A DNA stretch of 11,637 nucleotides from an uncultured Lentisphaeria bacterium (GTDB lineage Bacteria > Verrucomicrobiota > Lentisphaeria > JABSQK01 > CAJWLW01), in assembly GCA_913042885.1 (NCBI GenBank), contig CAJWLW010000134.1, positions 1 to 11,637 on the forward strand, given 5' to 3'. The notes beneath the pieces were generated by a model. That model made no database searches and was not told where the DNA came from. It saw only the letters and a list, made by a program, of their open reading frames with translations. Of this stretch, positions 1 to 6,908 are shown piece by piece. The position numbers and the translations under genes were made by a program. Position 1 is the stretch's first letter; every line of letters begins with the position of its first letter.

Positions 1-244
1 CATCGGGCGTGATGCTCTGCAGCCAGACCCCGGCCCGGAACACGGCGGTCACGACTCCCTCGACGACGACAGGTTGGTGATTGAGCGGCGACACATGACC
101 GGGCGCCTGGACCGTGTGAATAGCCGTCGTTGGTCTCAATTCCGAAGTGGGTTGAACCGGCCTTTTTATCAATGGCGCCATGCAGCCAGCAACTACGGCG
201 GCTGCAATCAACACGCCCAGGCAGTTTTCAGATACACTTCGCAT
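1..244 (-). CDS. ExeM/NucH-like secreted endonuclease, lipoprotein N-terminus (partial)
   Basis: Reading leftward from ATG at 242-244, the frame is open for 81 codons and runs off the window edge, so only the N-terminus is seen. Residues 1-21 form a signal peptide ending in V-A-G-C (Cys21), which fits a lipobox and suggests a lipoprotein. After a proline-rich linker, residues ~42-81 read IHTVQAPGHVSPLNHQPVVV followed by EGVVTAVFRAGVWLQS and then PD. This is the OB-fold start typical of ExeM/NucH-type extracellular nucleases, which continue into an endonuclease/exonuclease/phosphatase domain. That catalytic part lies outside the window, so nuclease activity is inferred. The Shine-Dalgarno is weak; an in-frame GTG five codons upstream is an alternative start. 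The gene is divergent from efpL. Confidence 0.72.
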   Translation of the reverse strand, partial: MRSVSENCLGVLIAAAVVAGCMAPLIKRPVQPTSELRPTTAIHTVQAPGHVSPLNHQPVVVEGVVTAVFRAGVWLQSITPD

Positions 245-258
245 TGATATCGATTCCA

Positions 259-337
259 CTATGCGTTCAGTTCAAAAGAAAACAGATGCCGGGAAGGTAT
301 TGTATTGATTGGTCCAGCACAACGTCGCAACGCATAG
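259..337. repeat. 9-bp inverted repeat in the divergent intergenic region
   Basis: CTATGCGTT at 259-267 is repeated as its exact reverse complement AACGCATAG at 329-337, with 61 bp between. Both arms lie in the 189-bp gap between the secreted nuclease (minus) and efpL (plus). This would suit a looping operator, but a match of this length can also occur by chance. Confidence 0.35.
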
Positions 338-433
338 ATTTGTGAAACCAGCACACTGTTGCGCTTGACATTACGCTGGGTCGGCACACCTTGCGGTTCG
401 ACAGAACCCTGAACGCTCATCCGGACAAATACC

Positions 434-1003
434 ATGATCTCTGCCAGCGACCTCAAGCGCGGCATCGCCATCGACATCAATGGCGAGCCATGTATTGTGG
501 AAAACATCCAGGTTAAGACACCGTCTGCCCGCGGCGGTTCAACGCTGTACAAGTTCCGGGCCCGCAGCATAGTTACCGGCACCAAAGTGGACCAGAGCGT
601 CAAGGGCGACAGCAGCTATAAGGAATCCGTCTACGACAAGAAAGCGGTACAGTTTCTTTATCGCGGTCAGGACAGCTACACCTTCATGGACCTCGAAGAT
701 TACAGCCAGTTCGATCTGGACACAAAAGCGCTGTCGCAGGAGGCCAATTTCATGGTCGAGGACATGGAGTTAACGGCACTGGTCATCGACGGCGTCGTAC
801 GCGGGGTGGTCCTGCCCGACACGGTCAATCTGAAGATTGTCGAATGTGATCCCGCGGTGAAATCAGCATCGGCAACGGCACGCACCAAGAACGCCACGCT
901 CCAAACCGGCTTCACTATACAGGTGCCGGAATATCTCGAAGCCGACGAACTTGTAAAAATTGACACGCGCGATGGTCGTTTTGTGTCGCGTGCCAACGAT
1001 TGA
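434..1003 (+). CDS. efpL: Elongation factor P-like protein EfpL (YeiP)
   Basis: This 189-residue protein has the three-domain EF-P layout: KOW-like domain (~1-65), OB domain (~66-128) and C-terminal OB domain (~130-189, ending in the family-typical DTRDGRFVSR segment). EF-P family proteins bind between the ribosomal P and E sites and rescue ribosomes stalled at proline-rich stretches. The tip loop reads TPSARGGSTLYK with Arg33 where canonical EF-P carries a modified Lys. This matches E. coli EfpL/YeiP (TARGAATLYK, Arg33) and separates it from EF-P proper. EfpL is known to work without tip modification. ATG 434 has GGA 8 nt upstream. Only 6 nt separate the stop from phnD, so the two are probably co-transcribed. 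Confidence 0.93.
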   Translation: MISASDLKRGIAIDINGEPCIVENIQVKTPSARGGSTLYKFRARSIVTGTKVDQSVKGDSSYKESVYDKKAVQFLYRGQDSYTFMDLEDYSQFDLDTKALSQEANFMVEDMELTALVIDGVVRGVVLPDTVNLKIVECDPAVKSASATARTKNATLQTGFTIQVPEYLEADELVKIDTRDGRFVSRAND

Positions 1004-1009
1004 GTCGTT

Positions 1010-1921
1010 ATGAAACTGCTGCGATACATCGCTGTTATTTGTCTGTTCTCGTTGATTGCCGGCTGCGCCCGCGACCGTGGCGAGCTCGGTACTGGGGAGA
1101 ATCCGGTCAAGCTCTTTTTTGTTCCGTCGGTCGATGCCAAGGTCATTGCCAATCGCTCGAAGGAGATCCAGGCATACCTCGAGGCGAATACCCCGTACAA
1201 ATTCGAAGTCAAAACGCCGCCGAGCTACATCGCCGTGGTCGAATCTTTCGGAACCTGGCGGGCAGACGTAGCGGCCTTGAACACCTTCGGCTACATCCTG
1301 GCTCACGAAAAATACAATGCCGAGGCACGGCTTACGGTACTGCGTTACGGCCGCGCCACCTACCGCTCCCAGATTATTGCGCGGGCCGATAGCGGCATCG
1401 AAAAAGTCGAAGACCTTGCGGGCAAGAAGTTCGCCTATGTCGACGCCGCTTCGACCTCGGGTTACCTGCTGCCGCGAAAGATGTTCAAAGACCACGGGAT
1501 TGCGCCGGCCGAGACTACCTTCGCCGGCACACACAGCAACGTCGTGTCAATGGTCTACCAGCGCCAGGTCGACGCCGGCGCAACGTTCCATTCTCCGGTC
1601 GAGGACGGCAAAATCCAGGACGCCCGGCGCCTGGTAAAGACCCAGTACCCGGATGTGGAGGACGTCATTCGTATCGTCCAACTGACGGACGAGATTCCCA
1701 ACGACCCGATCGTCTTCCGCAAAGAACTGAGCGAGGAAATGAAGGAGACGATCACCGCTGCGTTTCTGGCATACCTGGATACGGAAGAAGGACGCACGAC
1801 ATTCCATGATTTATATGGCGTGACGGCAATGCGCCGGTCAACCGACGCCGACTACGCCGGCGTGCGCGAGATGATCGAGAATCTCGGTACCAGCGCCGAT
1901 GATTTGATGAAGAAGGAATAG
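1010..1921 (+). CDS. phnD: Phosphonate/phosphite-type ABC transporter substrate-binding lipoprotein
   Basis: This 303-residue protein starts with a lipoprotein signal peptide: positive MKLLR, a hydrophobic core, and lipobox L-I-A-G-C with Cys19. It is therefore predicted to be an anchored periplasmic receptor. The rest is a PhnD/SsuA-like type II periplasmic fold. The key family feature is DAASTSGYLLP at 145-155, whose Ser-Thr-Ser (148-150) caps a helix and binds the phosphonate/phosphate oxygens in PhnD. His175 in THSNVV follows at the expected spacing for another ligand contact, and Asp86/Asn91 sit in the conserved hinge region. The ligand (phosphonate, phosphite or phosphate) cannot be read from sequence. 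The start lies 6 nt after efpL with little Shine-Dalgarno, so coupled translation is likely. A 74-nt gap with a C9 run (1958-1966) precedes phnC. Confidence 0.9.
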   Translation: MKLLRYIAVICLFSLIAGCARDRGELGTGENPVKLFFVPSVDAKVIANRSKEIQAYLEANTPYKFEVKTPPSYIAVVESFGTWRADVAALNTFGYILAHEKYNAEARLTVLRYGRATYRSQIIARADSGIEKVEDLAGKKFAYVDAASTSGYLLPRKMFKDHGIAPAETTFAGTHSNVVSMVYQRQVDAGATFHSPVEDGKIQDARRLVKTQYPDVEDVIRIVQLTDEIPNDPIVFRKELSEEMKETITAAFLAYLDTEEGRTTFHDLYGVTAMRRSTDADYAGVREMIENLGTSADDLMKKE

Positions 1922-1995
1922 ACAGGCAGCCCCACTCGTATCGATTACGATGGTTTGCCCCCCCCCACCACTACCCACTATCCGGACATCGGACC

Positions 1996-2766
1996 ATGCC
2001 CGAGACCATCCTTTCGATACGCAACCTGACCAAGACCTATGACAACGGGGTCACCGCGGTCGACGGCGTGTCGTTCGACGTCGACCGCGGCGAGTTCCTG
2101 GCGATCATCGGCCTCAGCGGTTCGGGCAAATCCACGCTGCTGCGCTGCATCAATCGCCTGCACAAACCGACGGCGGGAATTATCGAATTCGACGGGATCG
2201 ACGTCCTCGGACTGACCCCTTCAGAGGTGCGGGCGCTGCGCACGCAGATCGCCATGATCTTCCAGCACTTCAACCTCATCGAACGGCACACGGTAATGTC
2301 CAATGTGCTGATGGGGCGCCTCGGCCACACGTCAACGCTGTCGAGCCTGTTCAATAAATTCGCGCCGCACGACCGCGAACAGGCGATGGACTGTCTCGAA
2401 CTCGTCGGTATCGCCGACAAGGCACATGTCCGCGCCGACCAGTTGTCCGGCGGCCAGAAACAGAGGGTTGCTATTGCCCGGGCGCTGATGCAGCAGCCGC
2501 GCCTCCTGCTAGCCGACGAACCCGTTGCCAGCCTCGATCCCGCCACCTGCCATTCCGTGATGCAGTACCTCCACAAAATGAACCGGGAGATGGGTATCAC
2601 AGTGCTGTGCAATCTGCATTTCCTCAGCCTGGTAAGGCAGTACGCCGACAGGGTCATCGCGATGAAGTCCGGTGAAATCGTCTATTGCGGCCTTCCCGAT
2701 GAGATTGACGACGACTGGTTCGCCCGCATCTACGGCGAAAAAGCGCGGCAGGTAGAGATCCAGTGA
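1996..2766 (+). CDS. phnC: Phosphonate ABC transporter ATP-binding protein
   Basis: This 256-residue ABC ATPase has every motif: Walker A GLSGSGKST (39-47), Q-loop Gln90 in MIFQHFNL, signature LSGGQ (150-154), Walker B LLLADEP (170-176) with Glu175, D-loop SLDP (179-182) and switch His207 in CNLH. The NLHFLSLVRQYADRVI-type ending and the gene order identify the PhnC subfamily rather than PstB. It would sit on the cytoplasmic face and power import through PhnE. ATG 1996 has GGA about 9 nt upstream. Its last codon and TGA overlap the GTG start of phnE by 4 nt, a classic coupling arrangement. Confidence 0.94.
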   Translation: MPETILSIRNLTKTYDNGVTAVDGVSFDVDRGEFLAIIGLSGSGKSTLLRCINRLHKPTAGIIEFDGIDVLGLTPSEVRALRTQIAMIFQHFNLIERHTVMSNVLMGRLGHTSTLSSLFNKFAPHDREQAMDCLELVGIADKAHVRADQLSGGQKQRVAIARALMQQPRLLLADEPVASLDPATCHSVMQYLHKMNREMGITVLCNLHFLSLVRQYADRVIAMKSGEIVYCGLPDEIDDDWFARIYGEKARQVEIQ

Positions 2767-3791
2767 ACCGGAACGCTGGAAAACGGATTTTCTTCGACGC
2801 CATTGTCTTCGGCTACCTGCTGGTGACGGCGATCATCGTATGCAGTCACGCCGCCGAGCCGGAATTGCTGGTCTATCTGCGTGCCGGACTGTTTGTCCTC
2901 TGCTGTGTTGCCGGCGGCACCGTCGCGATGATTCTCCGGGCACGCGGCATTCAGACACTTGGCGGCGCCCTTTTTGAGCGCCCGCAAATCTCTGACCGCA
3001 CAGCGCCGAGGACGTGGTACAAGACGTTTTGGGGCGGCTCGCTGATATTTCTGTTTCTGGTAACATTCGTGATTGGCTGGGTCGTGACGGACATGGACTT
3101 GTACGAGCTGGTCGACGAGCATGCGCTCAACGGCGCAGGTCGTCTGTTCGCAGCGCTCGCGTCACCGCAGTTCGATATCCTGCCAACGACCATACTGGCC
3201 GCAATAGAAACGGTGTTCATTGCCTTCATGGCCACGGTCATCGCAGTGCCTGTCGCGTTTTTTCTCAGTTTCCTGAGCGCCAAGAACATCATGGGCGGCA
3301 GCGCTCCCAGTTTCGTCTGTTACGGGGTGTTGCGCACGGTGCTCAATATCATCCGGTCGGTGGAGGCTTTGATCTGGGCGATTATCGCCTCGGTCTGGGT
3401 GGGGATCGGGCCATTCGCCGGTATGCTGGCGCTGATGATCCACTCCGTCGCCGCTCTGGCCAAGCAGTATTCGGAGCTGGTCGAATGCGTTGACGAGGGG
3501 CCGATCGAAGCGATCCAGGCCACGGGTGCGACCGCGGTGCAGACGGTGCGCTTCGCAGTCATACCGCAGATCGTCCTGCCCTACATCTCCTTTACCATCT
3601 ACCGTTGGGACATCAACGTACGAATGGCAACGATTATCGGCCTTGTAGGCGGCGGCGGTATAGGCGAGATTCTCATTCAATACCAAGGACAGGCGATGTG
3701 GCACGAGGTCGGCTGTATCATCGTCGTGATCGCCGTGATCGTGTGGCTCATGGACACAGCCTCGGCGTACATTCGGGAAGCGATCAAATAG
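2763..3791 (+). CDS. phnE: Phosphonate ABC transporter permease
   Basis: This 342-residue inner-membrane permease starts at GTG 2763, overlapping the phnC stop (GTGA). It is preceded by an AGGTAGAG-type Shine-Dalgarno. The first ~110 residues add three predicted membrane segments (~11-30, ~35-58, ~90-109) before the BPD-transp-1 core, which begins near residue 140. The core carries the PhnE family stretch LNIIRSVEALIWAIIASVW (~194-212) and the EAA coupling loop (~249-270; EAIQATGATAVQTVRFAVIP), which docks onto PhnC. GLVGGGGIGEIL follows, typical of the family. It is longer than E. coli PhnE because of the N-terminal extension. No catabolic phosphonate gene follows; the next gene converges. 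Confidence 0.92.
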   Translation: MNRNAGKRIFFDAIVFGYLLVTAIIVCSHAAEPELLVYLRAGLFVLCCVAGGTVAMILRARGIQTLGGALFERPQISDRTAPRTWYKTFWGGSLIFLFLVTFVIGWVVTDMDLYELVDEHALNGAGRLFAALASPQFDILPTTILAAIETVFIAFMATVIAVPVAFFLSFLSAKNIMGGSAPSFVCYGVLRTVLNIIRSVEALIWAIIASVWVGIGPFAGMLALMIHSVAALAKQYSELVECVDEGPIEAIQATGATAVQTVRFAVIPQIVLPYISFTIYRWDINVRMATIIGLVGGGGIGEILIQYQGQAMWHEVGCIIVVIAVIVWLMDTASAYIREAIK

Positions 3792-3793
3792 CT

Positions 3794-3919
3794 GTGGACA
3801 GGCGCAAAAAGCATACACGTCAAAATCCAGAAACTGCAGCTTGCTCGTGCCTTTACCTGCCACCCCGATTACCTGCCACCCGCACCAGCGCGATGAGGCG
3901 TTCACCGCAACCTGTCCAC
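3794..3919. repeat. 9-bp inverted repeat spanning the phnE/coxD convergent gap
   Basis: GTGGACAGG at 3794-3802, three bases after the phnE stop, reappears as CCTGTCCAC at 3911-3919, about 20 bases after the coxD end. The arms lie 108 bp apart and bracket most of the gap between two converging genes. A transcript from either side could fold into a long-range stem. No U-tract follows, so I do not call it a terminator. Confidence 0.35.
3853..3881. repeat. Tandem direct repeat, 13-bp unit at 16-bp period
   Basis: TTACCTGCCACCC occurs at 3853-3865 and again, identical, at 3869-3881, separated by CGA. It lies in the 147-bp gap between the converging phnE and coxD genes. It could be a protein-binding site or a small slippage duplication; the rest of the gap shows no gene. 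Confidence 0.6.
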
Positions 3920-3938
3920 CGGAGGGGGAGGCGCATCA

Positions 3939-4820
3939 TCAGTCCGCAATCAGTTCGTCGACGGTCGGCAGAAACTTGTTGGCGACCAGATCCATGTCGT
4001 CGCGGTTCTTGCAGATGACCCCGAGCGTGTCCCGGACGATGTCGCGGTCGAGCTTGGACCGGTGCAGCGAGACCAGGGCCATGGCCCAGTCAATGGTCTC
4101 GGCGATACCCGGTGTCTTTTCGAGCTGCAGCTCGCGCAGCCGATGCATGAAGCGACAGATCTGATCGGCCAGTTTCTCGTCGATCCCCTGCACCTTGCCG
4201 CGGACGATCGCCAGTTCTTTCTCAAACGACGGATAGTCGATCCACAGATAAAGGCAGCGGCGACGGACGGCGTCGGAGAGTTCCCGGGTGCGGTTGCTGG
4301 TGATCACAACCGACGGGATGTGGGTGGCCTTGATGGTACCGATCTCGGGGACGGTGATCTGCCAATCAGAGAGGATCTCGAGCAGGAAACTCTCGAACTC
4401 CTCGTCCGCGCGGTCGAGCTCGTCGATCAGCAGAACCGGCGCCTTGTCGCTGGTGATCGCCTGGAGCAACGGGCGTTTGAGCAGGAAGGTCTCGCCGAAA
4501 ATGGTCGCTTCCTTTTCCTCGCTGGACTTGGCACTGTGTTCCTCGAGCTTGAGATGCAGCAACTGCCGCTGATAGTTCCACTCATACAGGGCGGCATTGG
4601 CATCGAGCCCTTCATAGCACTGCAGCCGGATCAGATCCGTCTCCAGCGCGTTCGCCATGACTTTGGCAACCTCGGTCTTGCCCACACCGGTGGGTCCTTC
4701 GAGCAGCAACGGCTTCTGAAGCGCCATGGCCAGGTAGGTGGACATGACGATACTTTCGTCGGTGATGTACCCCTGGCTCTCTAGTAGGGAACGGACGTTG
4801 TCGAGGTCGACTTGCGGCAT
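3939..4820 (-). CDS. coxD: MoxR/CoxD-like AAA+ ATPase
   Basis: This 293-residue MoxR-family ATPase has Walker A GPTGVGKT (42-49), Walker B VLLIDELD (129-136), sensor-1 Asn176 in ITSNRTREL and an arginine cluster RRR (186-188) after SDAV. Known CoxD proteins are chaperone-like ATPases that help insert sulfur and copper into the active site of aerobic CO dehydrogenase. Here it is the last gene of a coxG-coxS-coxM-coxD run, starting 15 nt after the coxM stop with only a weak Shine-Dalgarno, so coupling is likely. The usual partner, a VWA-domain CoxE, is absent. If the enzyme served is a non-CO hydroxylase, this would be a general maturation ATPase. Confidence 0.85.
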   Translation of the reverse strand: MPQVDLDNVRSLLESQGYITDESIVMSTYLAMALQKPLLLEGPTGVGKTEVAKVMANALETDLIRLQCYEGLDANAALYEWNYQRQLLHLKLEEHSAKSSEEKEATIFGETFLLKRPLLQAITSDKAPVLLIDELDRADEEFESFLLEILSDWQITVPEIGTIKATHIPSVVITSNRTRELSDAVRRRCLYLWIDYPSFEKELAIVRGKVQGIDEKLADQICRFMHRLRELQLEKTPGIAETIDWAMALVSLHRSKLDRDIVRDTLGVICKNRDDMDLVANKFLPTVDELIAD

Positions 4821-4835
4821 GATACTGCCGAGCGG

Positions 4836-5699
4836 CTAAGAGGCGTCAGCGACGGCTGCAGCCAAAGCCCGCTTGGCGTAGACTTTCGCCAGGTGCGCTC
4901 GGAAGTCGGCAGAAGCAAAGGTGTCGCTCATGCAATCCTGGCCATTGCCGGCGCACTCAGCGGCGGCCGCGATAGCAGCCTCGTCACCACTGGTGCCCGT
5001 GATGGCATCCTCGACGCCGGCGTCACGGAAAGCGACACCAGATACACCGTTAAACGCAACCTTGGCGTTGGCGCACTTGCCACCGTCCATAGTCACATTG
5101 GCGGCGCACCCGACAACGGCATAGCCACTGGCGGGGTTGGGAAACTTCAGGTAGACCGAGCCGGTGCCGGCAGCGCGAGCGGGAACCCGCACTGTGGTAA
5201 TCAACTCATCCTCCTGCACGGCGGTCTTGAAGATGTCGACGAAGAATTCGGCAGCGGGCACAGTGCGGCTACCATTGGGTCCCTGCACAACGATCTCGGC
5301 TTTATCGGCCAGGATCGCAGCGGGGTAATCGGCAGCAGGATCGGCGTGGGCAAGGGCACCGCCGATGGTGCCACAATTGCGCACTTGCAGGTCACCGATG
5401 GCCGCGGCCGCGGCCGCCAAATTCGGAGCCTTCGCCTGGACGACATCGGAGGACGCTACATCGTCATGGGTCGTCAGGGCACCGATGACAATGGTGTCAC
5501 CGTCCTCGCTGATGCCCTTGAGTTCATCGATACGCCCGATGTCGATCAGGGTCGCCGGGCGCGCCAAACGAAGCTTGAGCGTCGGGATCAGGCTGTGGCC
5601 ACCGGCCAGAATCTTGGCATCGCCGCCGCTTTCCGCCAATAGCGTGATGGCCTCGTCAACGCTGCTGGCACGCTGATAATCAAATGCTGCTGGTATCAT
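4836..5699 (-). CDS. coxM: CO dehydrogenase-like medium (FAD-binding) subunit
   Basis: This 287-residue protein belongs to the xanthine dehydrogenase/CoxM FAD subunit family. The two FAD pyrophosphate-binding motifs sit at the same residue numbers as in characterised CoxM: AGGHS (32-36) and TIGG (111-114). The segment after it, ALAHADPAADYPAAILA, is also family-typical. The C-terminal CODH-type domain (~180-287) is present. I chose ATG 5699 because AAGGAGA lies 7 nt upstream and the protein then begins MIPAAFDYQRA as in the family; a longer frame to 5795 would overlap coxS. It passes electrons from the [2Fe-2S] subunit to FAD and on to acceptors. Codons 95-100 are a GCC/GCG run giving six alanines. 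Confidence 0.92.
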   Translation of the reverse strand: MIPAAFDYQRASSVDEAITLLAESGGDAKILAGGHSLIPTLKLRLARPATLIDIGRIDELKGISEDGDTIVIGALTTHDDVASSDVVQAKAPNLAAAAAAIGDLQVRNCGTIGGALAHADPAADYPAAILADKAEIVVQGPNGSRTVPAAEFFVDIFKTAVQEDELITTVRVPARAAGTGSVYLKFPNPASGYAVVGCAANVTMDGGKCANAKVAFNGVSGVAFRDAGVEDAITGTSGDEAAIAAAAECAGNGQDCMSDTFASADFRAHLAKVYAKRALAAAVADAS

Positions 5700-5703
5700 T
5701 GTA

Positions 5704-5711
5704 GATCTCCT
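5704..5711 (-). promoter_or_regulatory. Shine-Dalgarno that fixes the coxM start
   Basis: Read on the minus strand, AAGGAGA stands about 7 nt before ATG 5699. This supports the short coxM form over the longer frame reaching 5795, which would start inside coxS. Confidence 0.7.
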
Positions 5712-5725
5712 TGTGAATGACGGGA

Positions 5726-6196
5726 TTAACCCTTGATTTTCTGGGCGGCGGACTTCACCGCCTTGACGATGTTCTGGTAGCCAGTGCAGCGGCACAGGTT
5801 GCCTTCGAGAGCCTCGCGTATTTCATGCTCCGACGGGTCGGGATTGCGATCGAGCAGGTCGACGGCAGTGATGATCATGCCGGGCGTGCAAAAGCCGCAC
5901 TGCAGACCGTGTTCCTCCCAAAAGGCATCCTGTATAGGGTGCAGTCCGTTGCCTTCAGCGAGCCCTTCGATCGTCGTGATATCGGTGCCGTCCGCCTGGG
6001 CTGCAAGCATGGTGCAGGACTTGACCGCTTTACCATTGACCAGGACCGTGCAGGCACCGCAACTGCTGGTGTCGCAGCCGATATGCGTGCCGGTCAGTCC
6101 GAGGCATTCACGGATGTAATAAACCAGGAGTTGATTGCCTTCGACGCTGCCCTGGTGGGTTTCGCCGTTCACTTTCACGTTGATGGATACTGCCAT
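5726..6196 (-). CDS. coxS: CO dehydrogenase-like small [2Fe-2S] subunit
   Basis: This 156-residue protein has both iron-sulfur cluster domains of the molybdenum hydroxylase small subunit. The plant-ferredoxin-type cluster uses Cys41, Cys46, Cys49 and Cys61 ([11 protein letters not shown]). The all-helical C-terminal domain uses Cys100, Cys103, Cys135 and Cys137 (CGFCTPG and CRCTGY). All eight ligands are present, so it should carry electrons from the molybdenum site to CoxM. Length is standard. ATG 6196 has GGAGG 6 nt upstream. The stop is 26 nt before coxM. Confidence 0.95.
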   Translation of the reverse strand: MAVSINVKVNGETHQGSVEGNQLLVYYIRECLGLTGTHIGCDTSSCGACTVLVNGKAVKSCTMLAAQADGTDITTIEGLAEGNGLHPIQDAFWEEHGLQCGFCTPGMIITAVDLLDRNPDPSEHEIREALEGNLCRCTGYQNIVKAVKSAAQKIKG

Positions 6197-6227
6197 GGGG
6201 GTCCTCCGTACTTTTCGATGTATAAAT

Positions 6228-6674
6228 TCAAGTTAGTGCAGCCACTTCTGCTTCGAGCGCCCTGAAAAACTGTTCTGTCTGACTCTTCGCCACACCGGAG
6301 AGCACGCGCTGCCCGATCCCGGCGATCACGCCGCTGATCTTCGCCTCGCCGTTAAACGAGACACTGCACTGTCCGTCGTCCTCCTGCTGAATCGCAATGA
6401 GGAACTCGCCTTTGACGTTGCCCACCGGGCTGCGCTGCGTCACCTTGAGCGTGTAACGCTCCGGCGGCACTTTGTCGGCCACTTCCAGCGCGCCTTTGAA
6501 CTTCCCGTTGACCGGCCCCACCTTGACCTGAAAAATAGCCTTGTACCGGTCTCCTTCTTCGTGGCTCAACTCCTTGACTCCCGGTGAAATACGTGCCAGC
6601 ACGTCAGGGTCGATGAGCAACTCCCAAACGGTCTCGCGTGAGGCGTTCAGTATGTGATTCCCTTCAAAATGCAT
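6228..6674 (-). CDS. coxG: CoxG-family SRPBCC protein
   Basis: This 148-residue protein of the SRPBCC/CoxG family starts with [20 protein letters not shown], like other CoxG proteins. It has the PG turn (31-32) and the [10 protein letters not shown] strand (~52-61). CoxG is linked to CO dehydrogenase, where it is thought to recruit the enzyme to the membrane or aid its function. The C-terminal membrane-anchoring tail found in some CoxG proteins is missing here. I chose ATG 6674 (GGA 5-6 nt upstream) over the longer frame from 6770, whose extra 32 residues do not resemble the family. A GTG seven codons upstream, just after AGGAG, is an alternative. It is the first gene of the run, 31 nt before coxS, and divergent from lexA. 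Confidence 0.85.
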   Translation of the reverse strand: MHFEGNHILNASRETVWELLIDPDVLARISPGVKELSHEEGDRYKAIFQVKVGPVNGKFKGALEVADKVPPERYTLKVTQRSPVGNVKGEFLIAIQQEDDGQCSVSFNGEAKISGVIAGIGQRVLSGVAKSQTEQFFRALEAEVAALT

Positions 6675-6788
6675 GTCGATCCAAAATACCGGCACCTGCT
6701 CCTGCAGAATGCACAAGTCCCCAACCTTATTCGCCGGGTGCAAATGTAGAAGCACCGGCCTCGAATACAACCGTGCACGCGCCGGTTT

Positions 6789-6801
6789 GTGACAATTTCA
6801 C
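6789..6801. promoter_or_regulatory. Palindromic site GTGA-N5-TCAC in the coxG/lexA divergent region
   Basis: GTGA (6789-6792) and TCAC (6798-6801) form a 13-bp odd-centred palindrome just upstream of the lexA -35 box. It resembles a CRP/FNR half-site pair but has N5 instead of N6. It is a plausible operator for either divergent gene; function is inferred only. Confidence 0.3.
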
Positions 6802-6811
6802 CGGAACCGAC

Positions 6812-6839
6812 TTGACACATATAAAAACATGGCTAATTT
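6812..6839 (+). promoter_or_regulatory. Sigma-70-type promoter for lexA
   Basis: A perfect -35 TTGACA (6812-6817) is followed after 16 bp by TAATTT (6834-6839), a fair -10. Transcription would start near 6846, about 60 nt before the lexA ATG. An 8-bp palindrome TGAATTCA (6849-6856) lies at the expected start site. I found no CTGT-N8-ACAG SOS box here. Confidence 0.55.
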
Positions 6840-6908
6840 TTATCAGTATGAATTCAGCAGTTCACTACCCTTGACGCTCAAAACAACAACAACAATGCAA
6901 GGACAGTC

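Noticed and set aside
130..345. 71-codon plus-strand open frame opposite the secreted nuclease start
   Set aside because: The minus-strand frame has a signal peptide and family-typical sequence; this one has no features.
365..370. TTGACA upstream of efpL as a -35 box
   Set aside because: No acceptable -10 hexamer lies 15-19 bp downstream, so a promoter cannot be supported.
4812..5642. 276-codon open frame on the plus strand opposite coxM, and a similar 240-codon one (4062-4784) opposite coxD
   Set aside because: Both mirror clearly conserved minus-strand genes; their translations show no recognisable domain and arise from GC-rich codon structure.
5796..5798. Start of coxM near 5795 giving 319 residues
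   Set aside because: It would overlap coxS, while ATG 5699 has a strong Shine-Dalgarno and a family-typical N-terminus.
6841..6908. Canonical E. coli-type SOS box before lexA
   Set aside because: No CTGT-N8-ACAG or close variant was found in the divergent region; only the TGAATTCA palindrome stands out.
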